Positions 15,644 to 24,171 of a stretch of DNA of 64,000 nucleotides are shown one piece after another. Numbering within the stretch: position 1 is the first letter of the stretch; each line of letters opens with the position of its first letter. The stretch spans positions 3,286,001 to 3,350,000 of the forward strand of contig JADKIR010000004.1 of NCBI GenBank assembly GCA_016722655.1, given 5' to 3'. The translations under genes and the position numbers were made by a program. The stretch is from Cytophagaceae bacterium (GTDB lineage: Bacteria; Bacteroidota; Bacteroidia; Cytophagales; Spirosomataceae). Under the pieces are notes generated by a model. The model worked only from the letters and a program-made list of their open reading frames with translations. It did not search any database and was not told the origin of the DNA.

Positions 15644-17161
15644 TCAAAAGAAACCCAGTTTGTTTTTATTATAAGAAATCAACATGTTTTTTGACTGGCG
15701 ATAATGTCCAAGCATCATTTTGTGATTTTCTCGTCCTATACCGGATTGTTTGTATCCACCAAACGGTGCCCCGGCCGGATAAGCATGGTATTGATTTACC
15801 CATACGCGACCTGCCTGTATGGCTCTTGGCACTGTGTATAGTTCATGTGCATCACGTGTCCACACGCCGGCACCCAGGCCATAAAGTGTGTCATTTGCTA
15901 TTTCAATGGCTTCTTCTGTGGTTTTGAAAGTTGTAACCGCCAAAACAGGCCCGAATATTTCTTCCTGGAAAAGTCGCATTTTATTATGGCCTTTGAATAA
16001 TGTTGGCTGAATATAATATCCTCCCTCCAGTTCATCTCCCAAATGATTTACATCTCCGCCACAAAGCAGTTCGGCTCCCTCTTCTTTACCCAAATTGATG
16101 TAAGAAAGTATTTTGTCTTTCTGAATCTGCGAAGCCTGAGCTCCCATCATCACCGTTGGATCTAGCGGGTGGCCAACTTTTATGGCTTTTGTTCTAGCAA
16201 TCACTTTTTCAATAAACTTCTCATAAATCGACTCATGAATCAGCAATCTGGACGGACAAGTACATACTTCACCTTGATTTAAAGCAAAAAGTACTGCACC
16301 TTCGATGGCTTTGTCAAGAAACTCGTCGTCGGCATCCATTACCGATGGGAAGAAAATGTTGGGTGATTTTCCACCTAATTCCAAAGTAACCGGAATGATG
16401 TTTTCTGTGGCATATTGCATCACCATTCTACCTGTGGCAGTAGATCCTGTAAATGCCGCTTTGGCTACTTTTGGATTGGTTACCAATGTACGACCCAGCT
16501 CGGCCCCAAAACCATTGACTATATTTATAACCCCTGCCGGCAACAAATCTTCAATCAGTTCCATCAAAACCATAATAGAAATTGGAGTGCTTTCCGCAGG
16601 TTTCAATACCACACAGTTACCAGCCGCAAGTGCCGGTGCCAGTTTCCAGGCGGCCATAAGTATAGGGAAGTTCCAGGGGATAATCTGTGCCACCACACCG
16701 ATAGGCTCATGAACAATGATAGAAACGGTATCTTTGTCCAGCTCAGAAATGCTTCCCTCTTCTGCCCGAATCACGCCGGCGAAATATCTGAAATGGTCAA
16801 TGGTCAAAGGAATGTCAGCAGCCATGGTTTCTCTTACAGCTTTTCCGTTATCCATCGTTTCTACGGCAGCTATGTACTCTAAGTTGGCTTCAATTCTGTC
16901 GGCTATTTTGTTGAGAATAATGCTCCTTTCAGTGGAGGAAGTTTTTCCCCAAGTTTTGAAAGCTTCATGAGCAGCGTTTACGGCATTTTCGATATCAAGT
17001 TTTGCAGAATGTGCCGCTTTTGACATTACTTTTCCATCGACAGGGGAGATTACTTCAAAATATTGCCCGGTTGAAGGCGGTGTCCATTTGCCATTGATAA
17101 AATTATCATAATGAGGTTTCAGATTTGGTCTAGCAACCAAATTATTGCTTGTACTTGACAT
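15644..17161 (-). CDS. NAD-dependent aldehyde dehydrogenase (ExaC/AldB-like)
   Basis: This enzyme oxidises aldehydes, probably acetaldehyde or other short aliphatic ones, to acids with NAD(P). The 505-residue soluble enzyme has the full ALDH set: NFPILMAAWKLAPALAAGN and the VLKPAE nucleotide-binding block, the FTGSTATGR Rossmann turn, LELGGKSPNI with the general-base Glu, and the catalytic Cys300 in NQGEVCTCPSR. The partnership with DUF779 and a divergent AraC_N-type regulator is the arrangement of aldehyde-inducible ALDH loci. Expression is probably switched on by an aldehyde through that regulator. Confidence 0.93.
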   Translation of the reverse strand: MSSTSNNLVARPNLKPHYDNFINGKWTPPSTGQYFEVISPVDGKVMSKAAHSAKLDIENAVNAAHEAFKTWGKTSSTERSIILNKIADRIEANLEYIAAVETMDNGKAVRETMAADIPLTIDHFRYFAGVIRAEEGSISELDKDTVSIIVHEPIGVVAQIIPWNFPILMAAWKLAPALAAGNCVVLKPAESTPISIMVLMELIEDLLPAGVINIVNGFGAELGRTLVTNPKVAKAAFTGSTATGRMVMQYATENIIPVTLELGGKSPNIFFPSVMDADDEFLDKAIEGAVLFALNQGEVCTCPSRLLIHESIYEKFIEKVIARTKAIKVGHPLDPTVMMGAQASQIQKDKILSYINLGKEEGAELLCGGDVNHLGDELEGGYYIQPTLFKGHNKMRLFQEEIFGPVLAVTTFKTTEEAIEIANDTLYGLGAGVWTRDAHELYTVPRAIQAGRVWVNQYHAYPAGAPFGGYKQSGIGRENHKMMLGHYRQSKNMLISYNKNKLGFF

Positions 17162-17379
17162 AGTTTTAATAAATTAGAGTTTTGAAAATTGAATAGCACA
17201 AAAAAATCTTAGAAAAGTGAAATAAAATTGTAGTTTTCTCCCAACCAGTTTCATTTTTCATTCAATCGTTTGAACAATTCTCTAAGTAATTGAACTTTAC
17301 TTTCAAAAAGTCGATTTGTTTTGTTATGTTTATTGTGGAAATATTAATATTTTGATTGGAATTTAAACAGCCAAGTCTT

Positions 17380-18300
17380 ATGCTCGACCTTACTGCGAAA
17401 CACTATGAAAATCGTAAACTGGAAAATCTGGTTGAAAACCGAACGATTCATACGCTAAAAAATGCCGAGCTTAATATCTTTGAAACGCATATTCAGGCAA
17501 GCCAGGTGATGCTAAAGTTTCAGGACCCGGTTCTGGCAAGTATGATTAAAGGTAAAAAAGTGATGCACCTACATAACACTAATTCATTTGGGTTTTTGCC
17601 GGGAGAATCAGTGATTTTGCCGGCCAACGAGCTGATGTGCATAGATTTTCCGGAAGCCACCCCCACAAACCCAACCCAATGTCTTGCTTTGGCACTATCT
17701 GAAACCAAGCTAAAAGAGGCTGTTGATATTCTTAACCAGCGTGGAACCAAACAAAATGGGCAGGAGTGGAGTATTCTGGATTATAACTACCATTTCACCA
17801 ATGACATCGCCATCAATCAGATATTGCAACGATTGATCTTTATTTTTACCGAAAATCATCCCTCCAAAGATATTTTTTCTGACTTACTTATTCAGGAGCT
17901 AGTCATCAGGATTCTACAGACTGAAACCAAATCGATGTATCTTAAAAAATCTTTTACCGATTCCAACAACGACCGTCTTTCTTTTGTCATTAAATACATC
18001 AGAGAAAATATTACAGAAGATCTTTCAATAGATATTCTAAGCGAAAAAGCCTACATGAGCGAGTCGAGTTTTTATCGTACGTTCAAGCATGAAATAGGTG
18101 CAACCCCAAATGATTTTATTATTGAGGAGCGTTTGAAGATCGCTGAAAGTATGTTAAGAAATCCAAGAGTAAGTATAAAAGAAGCCTATTTGGCCAGTGG
18201 ATTCAATAGTTTTTCTTATTTCTGCCGGATATTTAAGAAAAAGAAAAACCTATCACCTTCAGAGTTTAAAAGCCTTTCCAACTCCATGAAAAATGTTTGA
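17380..18300 (+). CDS. AraC-family regulator with AraC_N domain
   Basis: This transcription activator is divergent from the aldehyde dehydrogenase. The N-terminal part (about 190 residues) is of the AraC_N type, as in the aldehyde-responsive YqhC. The C-terminal 100 residues carry the double helix-turn-helix: LSIDILSEKAYMSESSFYRT, then GATPNDFI and the ASGFNSFSYFCRIFKK signature. The ATG at 17380 is preferred. A TTG at 17356 would add eight residues but overlaps a TATTTTG promoter-like block. The 200-base divergent intergenic region should hold its binding sites for the aldehyde genes. Confidence 0.88.
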   Translation: MLDLTAKHYENRKLENLVENRTIHTLKNAELNIFETHIQASQVMLKFQDPVLASMIKGKKVMHLHNTNSFGFLPGESVILPANELMCIDFPEATPTNPTQCLALALSETKLKEAVDILNQRGTKQNGQEWSILDYNYHFTNDIAINQILQRLIFIFTENHPSKDIFSDLLIQELVIRILQTETKSMYLKKSFTDSNNDRLSFVIKYIRENITEDLSIDILSEKAYMSESSFYRTFKHEIGATPNDFIIEERLKIAESMLRNPRVSIKEAYLASGFNSFSYFCRIFKKKKNLSPSEFKSLSNSMKNV

Positions 18301-18410
18301 GTAAGTTAAATATTTCTTTAATCCAGAGAATTCTCGTTACCTTTTTTATAGAAAAACTTACCGGTTTTAATATTTTTTTTGATAAAGAATTCCGTAAAAA
18401 TTTTGGCATA

Positions 18411-18441
18411 AAAAAACTCCAGACAAACGCCCGGAGTTTTT
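18411..18441. terminator. Bidirectional terminator between AraC and WG-repeat genes
   Basis: AAAAACTCC and GGAGTTTTT pair around an ACAAACGCC-type loop. Flanking A and T tracts allow termination from both sides of the convergent pair. Confidence 0.8.
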
Positions 18442-18469
18442 CAAACTATTATTAACTATTATTTTATTC

Positions 18470-19666
18470 TTATCTATACAAATCGATGCTCGAAATCAAT
18501 GTACCGTTTTGCGACTCATTAAATTTAACATTTAACTGATCCTGAGTACCAATAGCTTTCGAAATTTCGATTTTTTCTACACCTTTTTCATTCAAATAAA
18601 TAAATGAATTCTGGAATTTTACGCAAGCAAAACCTTCAGAGAAATCGTTGGCATAGTCAAACATCAAGGGAACAATTACTTTTCCTTTGTTGTCGATAAA
18701 TCCGTATTTTTTGTTGTTGGCAACAGCTGCCAAACCATGAGAAAAACCTCTTACTCTTTCGTATGAAGGAGCGATAAGGATAGTTCCTTTGTTATCCATG
18801 AAACCCCAACGGTCATTCAATTGGAATGCCAACAGGCCTTCTGAAGATTCTTCGATATAATCAAGATTTGAAACAACCTCACGGCCTTTGTTATTTATCA
18901 AACCAAATTTGCCATTGTTGGAAAATACTGCAGTGCCATTGGTGAATGGTCCGATACTTTCATAACCTAAATCTGTAATGGTTTTGTTTTTATTGCTGAT
19001 CAAATGACTTTTTCCATCTTGTCTTACAGTGGCCAAACCTTCTTTGAAATTGGTAGCCTGATCGTAAACAGGAGCAATTACAATTTTACCTTTGTTATTG
19101 ATATATCCAAATTTGCCGTCTTTTTTGATTAGGGCAAGATCTCCGCTGAATGAGCTCAGGAATTCATATTCAGGTTCGATTTTTACTTCACCTTTTTTGT
19201 CGATAAAACCAAACTGATTGTTGATTTTAACTACTGCTAGATTTTCTGAGAAACTCATGGCATAATCAAATGTAGCCGGAATTACTTCTTTTCCGTCCTC
19301 ATTCATATAACCAAATTTTCCGTCTTTTTTAAACAATGCCAGTCCGTTTGAATAAGACTCAATATAGTCATAATCAAATTCAACCAATTGTAAACCGTTT
19401 ATAGAAATGATACCGTATTTATCATTTAATCTAACGATAGAAAAATTATTGGTGAAATCATTGGCATAATCAAAAATGCAGGGAAATGCCAACTCTCCTT
19501 CACGGTTAAGGAAACCGTATTTTTCGTTGACATAAATTTTTGCCAGTCCGTTGGAAAATTTGTATCCAACGTTAAAGTCTTTTTTAGTTTGGGCTGTCAC
19601 ATTACCCACCATCATTCCGATGGTAATAAGTGAAATTGTAATAAGTAGTTTTCCCGAGATTTTCAT
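18470..19666 (-). CDS. Secreted WG-repeat (KWG) protein
   Basis: This exported protein of about 398 residues has an N-terminal signal peptide (about 25 residues, ending VTAQ). The remainder is built from about eleven or twelve WG/KWG beta repeats, each near 30 residues, with the core (K/R)(Y/F/W)G(F/Y/L)(I/M)(N/D)(K/N)(K/E)G followed by A/P and an FDYA..F..G(L/F)A strand. Such proteins are common in Bacteroidota, and their function is unknown; binding of ligands or surface structures is presumed. The ATG at 19666 is preferred over 19675, because it gives a standard signal peptide. The gene is monocistronic. Confidence 0.85.
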   Translation of the reverse strand: MKISGKLLITISLITIGMMVGNVTAQTKKDFNVGYKFSNGLAKIYVNEKYGFLNREGELAFPCIFDYANDFTNNFSIVRLNDKYGIISINGLQLVEFDYDYIESYSNGLALFKKDGKFGYMNEDGKEVIPATFDYAMSFSENLAVVKINNQFGFIDKKGEVKIEPEYEFLSSFSGDLALIKKDGKFGYINNKGKIVIAPVYDQATNFKEGLATVRQDGKSHLISNKNKTITDLGYESIGPFTNGTAVFSNNGKFGLINNKGREVVSNLDYIEESSEGLLAFQLNDRWGFMDNKGTILIAPSYERVRGFSHGLAAVANNKKYGFIDNKGKVIVPLMFDYANDFSEGFACVKFQNSFIYLNEKGVEKIEISKAIGTQDQLNVKFNESQNGTLISSIDLYR

Positions 19667-19806
19667 GAGATACATGATTTATTGTTCATGTATTATCATG
19701 CAAATCGCGTGCCAAAATTTGCTTATTTTTTATGAAAAAAATTATAAAAACTTAGCAAAAGGTATGATTTCGAAAATATTTTTAAAAAAATATACAGTGG
19801 TATGTT

Positions 19807-21579
19807 TTAGTCGGAGATTTTGACACTTTGGTTGCTAAATTGGAGTTCATACAAATGAGAATAGGCACCTTGTTTTTCTAATAATTGCTGATGACTTCCT
19901 GATTCCAAAATTTTTCCTTTATCTAAAACAATAATTTTATCTGCATTTTGGATGGTACTTAGCCTGTGTGCAATAATAATGGAGGTTTGGTTTTTCATTA
20001 TTTTTTCAATAGTATTTTGTATCAGTTGTTCTGACTCAGAATCTATGGAAGAAGTGGCTTCATCCAGCACAATAATCTTTGGATTTTGCAATAATACTCT
20101 CACAAAAGACAGCAATTGTCTCTGGCCCATACTCAAAGTGGCTCCACGCTCCATTACCTTGTACTCGTATTGACCCGGCAAACTCATGATAAAATCATGA
20201 ATACCTACATTTGTGGCTACAGCTTTAATCTCATCCAGGGTAATAGTATCATCACCCATCCTCAGGTTTTCTTCAATGCTGCCATTAAAAAGGAACACTT
20301 CCTGCAATACTACACCTATATTACTTCTAAGATACTGAAGATCGTAGTTTTCAATGGGATTACCATCAAGTAATATTTGACCTTTTTGATTGGGATATAA
20401 TCGGTTAAGCAAACTTATTATAGAAGTTTTTCCGGCACCTGTGGCACCCACAAAGGCAACAGATTGCCCTTTTTTAACTTCAAAACTTAAGTCTTTCAGA
20501 ATCCACTGCGGTTCATTATACGCAAACCACACATTCTCAAAATTGACTCTACCTTCAATTTCAGGTTTTTCTTTTCCACTTTTCTCCACATTTTCGCCAT
20601 CATCAAGAATTTCAATAATTCGGGAAAGACTAACTACACCCATTTGCAATGTATTGACACGGTCCGCAATCATCCTGATGGGCCTGAAAAACTGATTGAT
20701 ATACATTATAAATGCAGTGATAGTACCAAAGGTTACTTCCTCTCCAATAATTCCTTTGGCACCATACCATACAATCAGACCTACTCCTAAGGCGGCGATT
20801 ACATCAGCAACAGGAAAGTAAACAGAATAATATAGTATAGATTTAATGTTGGCGATTTTATGCTCCCTGTTAAGTTCTTCAAATTTTTTATATTCCTGTT
20901 CTTCTACATTAAAAATCTGTACCAGACTCATCCCCGATATTCTTTCCTGAATAAAAGAATTAAGATTGGCCACGGCATTCCTGACCATATTAAATGACTT
21001 TTTGACTTTTTCTTTAAATATATAAGTGCTGACCAACATCAGGGGTATAGTGCTCAGGCTGATAAGTGTGAGTTTCCAGTTGATGAAAAACATTACCCCA
21101 ATAATCAGGAACAATTGTAATAAATCGCCGGCAATTGCGGCAAACCCGGAACTAAACACATCAGAAAGGGATTCTACATCAGAAATTGTACGAGTCACCA
21201 GTTTTCCGATGGCTGTTTCATCATAAAATTTTAATCTAAGTTGAATTATTTTCCTGAAAACCTTTAATCTGATATCATGAATTATTCGGGAGCTCAGCCA
21301 ACCCGACTCATAGGTGTTAAAATAGGATACCATAGAGGTTACTGTTAATAGGATTACCATGGCACCAACCCACAGGCTCAATTGATTATAGTTTCCTTCT
21401 GCAATCGGACCGTCGATGGTATATTGTATTAACAAAGGCAAAGCGGGCGATAGCACAGCATTAATAATTATTAGAATTACCAATAATACAAACCTGCCTT
21501 TATAAGGTAAAATAAAACCAAATAGCCTTTTAAGTATTTGATAATCAACTATTTTATTTTTGTAGTTTTCTTTCTCCAA
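19807..21579 (-). CDS. ABC exporter (MsbA/multidrug type), fused permease-ATPase
   Basis: This half-transporter of 590 residues works as a homodimer in the inner membrane, exporting lipids or hydrophobic compounds. Residues about 1-320 hold six membrane helices. The ATPase has Walker A GATGAGKTS, the signature LSMGQRQ and Walker B IIVLDEATSSID, followed by the H-loop IIAHRLST. Unlike the transporter at 10110 it has no C39 domain and no HlyD neighbour, so it is unlikely to serve the peptides. No close neighbour is in the same operon. Confidence 0.9.
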   Translation of the reverse strand: MEKENYKNKIVDYQILKRLFGFILPYKGRFVLLVILIIINAVLSPALPLLIQYTIDGPIAEGNYNQLSLWVGAMVILLTVTSMVSYFNTYESGWLSSRIIHDIRLKVFRKIIQLRLKFYDETAIGKLVTRTISDVESLSDVFSSGFAAIAGDLLQLFLIIGVMFFINWKLTLISLSTIPLMLVSTYIFKEKVKKSFNMVRNAVANLNSFIQERISGMSLVQIFNVEEQEYKKFEELNREHKIANIKSILYYSVYFPVADVIAALGVGLIVWYGAKGIIGEEVTFGTITAFIMYINQFFRPIRMIADRVNTLQMGVVSLSRIIEILDDGENVEKSGKEKPEIEGRVNFENVWFAYNEPQWILKDLSFEVKKGQSVAFVGATGAGKTSIISLLNRLYPNQKGQILLDGNPIENYDLQYLRSNIGVVLQEVFLFNGSIEENLRMGDDTITLDEIKAVATNVGIHDFIMSLPGQYEYKVMERGATLSMGQRQLLSFVRVLLQNPKIIVLDEATSSIDSESEQLIQNTIEKIMKNQTSIIIAHRLSTIQNADKIIVLDKGKILESGSHQQLLEKQGAYSHLYELQFSNQSVKISD

Positions 21580-21671
21580 AATCCTTTGATAAAAAATTAA
21601 ATTATTCTGTGCAATTTGAGCTTATTTCTTAGTTTTTACTCCTTAATTTTGTAAAACCTTAAACTAATTTA

Positions 21672-21917
21672 ATGAAGGCGTGTTGCCCTAGTTGTAAAAC
21701 TGAACCACTTCCGTTTCAAACCTGGAGGTGCTTTTGCGGAGAGAGTTTTAATCATTTCGAAACCGGAGGGAAGTGTCCCTCTTGTGGTTATAATCATGAA
21801 TATACAGAGTGTATGTCTTATTCATGCCAAAAAATCTCACTGCATGTTGACTGGTACCCCGTTATAAATCAAAACATTTCTCTGCTTCGTAAATCTTTAA
21901 GTTTGGTTACTGTTTGA
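21672..21917 (+). CDS. Small zinc-ribbon-like protein
   Basis: The 81-residue product has eight or nine cysteines arranged as CCPSCKT, CFCGES, KCPSCGY and CMSYSC, like a double rubredoxin-type zinc ribbon. The last 25 residues are not conserved-looking. Its 3' end overlaps, tail to tail, the last 21 bases of the glycosyltransferase gene on the other strand. No function can be assigned. The Cys spacing argues that it is a real gene. Confidence 0.65.
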   Translation: MKACCPSCKTEPLPFQTWRCFCGESFNHFETGGKCPSCGYNHEYTECMSYSCQKISLHVDWYPVINQNISLLRKSLSLVTV

Positions 21918-22871
21918 TTTGCCAAATACCTCAAGTATAAAACCAAATCCATACGCAAAAAGTTGTATAAATGATGCTGGAATGCTAAGAATTCCTACAT
22001 TTAAGCTTTTTTGAGTAATTGAGGCTGAGATAAAAATAATCAAAAAATATAACCACAAAATCCCCAGAGAAAGGTCAAATAACTCTTTGTTAATAAAAAA
22101 CTGAAAAGGCAAACTCAGGATAAATAGTGTAAATAGAACCGGCAAAGTATGCACTATTTTAATTGGAATATTATAATCTCTCTTAAGTTGAATCCTTGTA
22201 CGGCCAAAGCTCAGGATTTGCTTGAAAAAGTTTCCAAAATCTCCTCTTCTTTTGTGATAAACATAAGCTCCTTCTATGAGTTCTTTAGAATATCCACCTT
22301 TTTGCAACCTATGGTTAAGTTCCATGTCTTCACCCATATTTGTCTTTTTAAAACCACCAATTTCTTTAAAAACTGCGGCTTTAATGCCCATATTATAACT
22401 TCTGATCTGGTAGCTTCCACCCGCATTGCTCTTTTTGCTTCTGATGCCTCCTGTCGTAAATATTGAGGTCATCGCAAAACTCAGGGCTTTCTGATGATCA
22501 TTAAAATATTCGTCTGCCCGGTCTTCTCCGCCATAAGCATCCAGATTACTTTCTGTTAGTGCCTCGTCCACAATCTCAAAATATTCTCGCGGAACCACCA
22601 CATCAGAATCAAAAATAACAAGATATTCACCCTCAGCATGCGTTGCAGCATAGTTTCTGGCGAAACCCTGCCCTTCATTTTTTTTGAAAAAATATTTTAT
22701 ATCAAGTGAAGAAGAGTATTGTTTTACTACCTCACCACATTTGAGGGTAGATCCATCTTCTACTACCAGGACTTCAAAATCTTTAAAGGTTTGTTTTTCA
22801 AGACTTTCCAGTAGTTCGTCCAACTCTTCTGGCCGATTATAAATTGGAATTATGACCGAAAACCTTTTCAT
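21897..22871 (-). CDS. Family 2 glycosyltransferase with C-terminal membrane segments
   Basis: This GT-A glycosyltransferase of 324 residues has the N-terminal FSVIIPIYNRPEEL, then VVEDGS, the DSDVVVP metal-binding block (about residue 94) and NMGEDMELNHRLQKGGY. Two or three hydrophobic segments near the C terminus anchor it in the membrane. It overlaps the hemL stop by four bases on the same strand and is therefore co-translated with hemL, although no biochemical link is obvious. It is unrelated in detail to the glycosyltransferase at 7560. Confidence 0.88.
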   Translation of the reverse strand: MKRFSVIIPIYNRPEELDELLESLEKQTFKDFEVLVVEDGSTLKCGEVVKQYSSSLDIKYFFKKNEGQGFARNYAATHAEGEYLVIFDSDVVVPREYFEIVDEALTESNLDAYGGEDRADEYFNDHQKALSFAMTSIFTTGGIRSKKSNAGGSYQIRSYNMGIKAAVFKEIGGFKKTNMGEDMELNHRLQKGGYSKELIEGAYVYHKRRGDFGNFFKQILSFGRTRIQLKRDYNIPIKIVHTLPVLFTLFILSLPFQFFINKELFDLSLGILWLYFLIIFISASITQKSLNVGILSIPASFIQLFAYGFGFILEVFGKSNSNQT

Positions 22872-24166
22872 TTTTCCGTTTTTAAATCTATTAAACTCTG
22901 ATGACTGGCTTTCAGAATTTTCTTTATGATTTTTGAATCAATTTTTTCTGAAATAAATAATGACTCAAATTGACTTGGAGCCAGATAAATGCCCCGGTTG
23001 AGCATGGCATTGAAATATTTTCCAAATGCCGCGGTATCGCAGGTTTTTGCAGTGGTATAGTCAACTACTTTATTTTCGGTAAAAAATAAGCTGTACATTG
23101 AGCCAATCTGGTTAACAGTGTAATTGAGCTCGAGTTCTTTCAATGATTGGGTGATTCCGTAGGCAATCTCCAGTCCGGCAGCTTCAAGTTGCCAATAAAC
23201 ATTAGGATTTTTTTTCAAATGTTTCAACATGGCCATTCCTGCCGACATGGCTATGGGGTTTCCTGAAAGTGTACCTGCCTGATACATGGGCCCTGAAGGC
23301 GAAACCATCTGCATGATTTCTTTTTTGCCACCATAGGCACCTACAGGCATACCACCGCCGATAATTTTGCCTAAAGTAGTTAAATCAGGCTTAATATTGA
23401 ATCTTTCCTGGGCTCCACCTAAAGAAAGTCTGAAGCCGGTCATGACTTCGTCAAATATCAAAACAATTCCTTCTCTGGTGCAAATCTCCCTTATGGCTTC
23501 CAAATAACCCGTTTCGGGAAGTACACAGCCCATATTTCCTACCACAGGCTCAATGATTAAGGCCGCAATGGTATTTTTGTTTTTTGTTATAACCGATTCA
23601 AGTGTATTAACGTCATTGTAAGGTACGGTAAGTGTATCACCTAAGGTAGCTGATGTAATTCCGGGACTGTCGGGCTGCCCCAAACTAAGGGCACCGCTTC
23701 CTGCTGAAATCAGAAATGCATCGCCATGACCGTGGTAACAACCTTCAAATTTTATTATTTTCTCCTTGCCTGTGTATGCCCGTGCCAATCTTATGGCAGA
23801 CATTGTGGCTTCTGTACCCGAGTTGACCATTCTGACCATTTCGACCGAAGGAACCAAATCCACAATTAATTTGGCCATATCTACTTCTTTTTTAGTAGGT
23901 GCACCAAACGAAAAAGAGGATTTAACTGCTTTTCTTACCTGGTTTTCAACAGGGGTAAATGCATGTCCAAGGATCATTGGACCCCAGGAATTGATCATGT
24001 CAATGTATTTATTGCCATCTTCATCATAAAGATAGCCACCTTTGGCTCGTTTTATAAATCTGGGATTCCCGCCTACTGATTTGAAGGCCCTCACGGGTGA
24101 ATTTACGCCACCCGGAATATATTTTTGAGCTTCTTTAAAAAGCTTTTCACTGTTTTTGTTTTTCAT
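22868..24166 (-). CDS. hemL: Glutamate-1-semialdehyde 2,1-aminomutase
   Basis: HemL converts glutamate-1-semialdehyde into 5-aminolevulinate in the C5 pathway of haem synthesis. The 432-residue class III PLP enzyme has the HemL opening AQKYIPGGVNSPVRAF and FEGCYHGHGD. The PLP lysine is Lys267 in TLGKIIGGGMPVGAYGG, with MYQAGTLSGNP beyond it. Length and motifs are standard, with nothing missing. It lies between the periplasmic-binding gene upstream (5 bases) and the glycosyltransferase downstream (4-base overlap), a compact three-gene leftward operon. Confidence 0.96.
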   Translation of the reverse strand: MKNKNSEKLFKEAQKYIPGGVNSPVRAFKSVGGNPRFIKRAKGGYLYDEDGNKYIDMINSWGPMILGHAFTPVENQVRKAVKSSFSFGAPTKKEVDMAKLIVDLVPSVEMVRMVNSGTEATMSAIRLARAYTGKEKIIKFEGCYHGHGDAFLISAGSGALSLGQPDSPGITSATLGDTLTVPYNDVNTLESVITKNKNTIAALIIEPVVGNMGCVLPETGYLEAIREICTREGIVLIFDEVMTGFRLSLGGAQERFNIKPDLTTLGKIIGGGMPVGAYGGKKEIMQMVSPSGPMYQAGTLSGNPIAMSAGMAMLKHLKKNPNVYWQLEAAGLEIAYGITQSLKELELNYTVNQIGSMYSLFFTENKVVDYTTAKTCDTAAFGKYFNAMLNRGIYLAPSQFESLFISEKIDSKIIKKILKASHQSLIDLKTEK

Positions 24167-24171
24167 TGGTT

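Noticed and set aside
16305..16970. Plus-strand ORFs opposite the aldehyde dehydrogenase gene
   Set aside because: They are antisense to a fully conserved ALDH with all motifs and show no family pattern.
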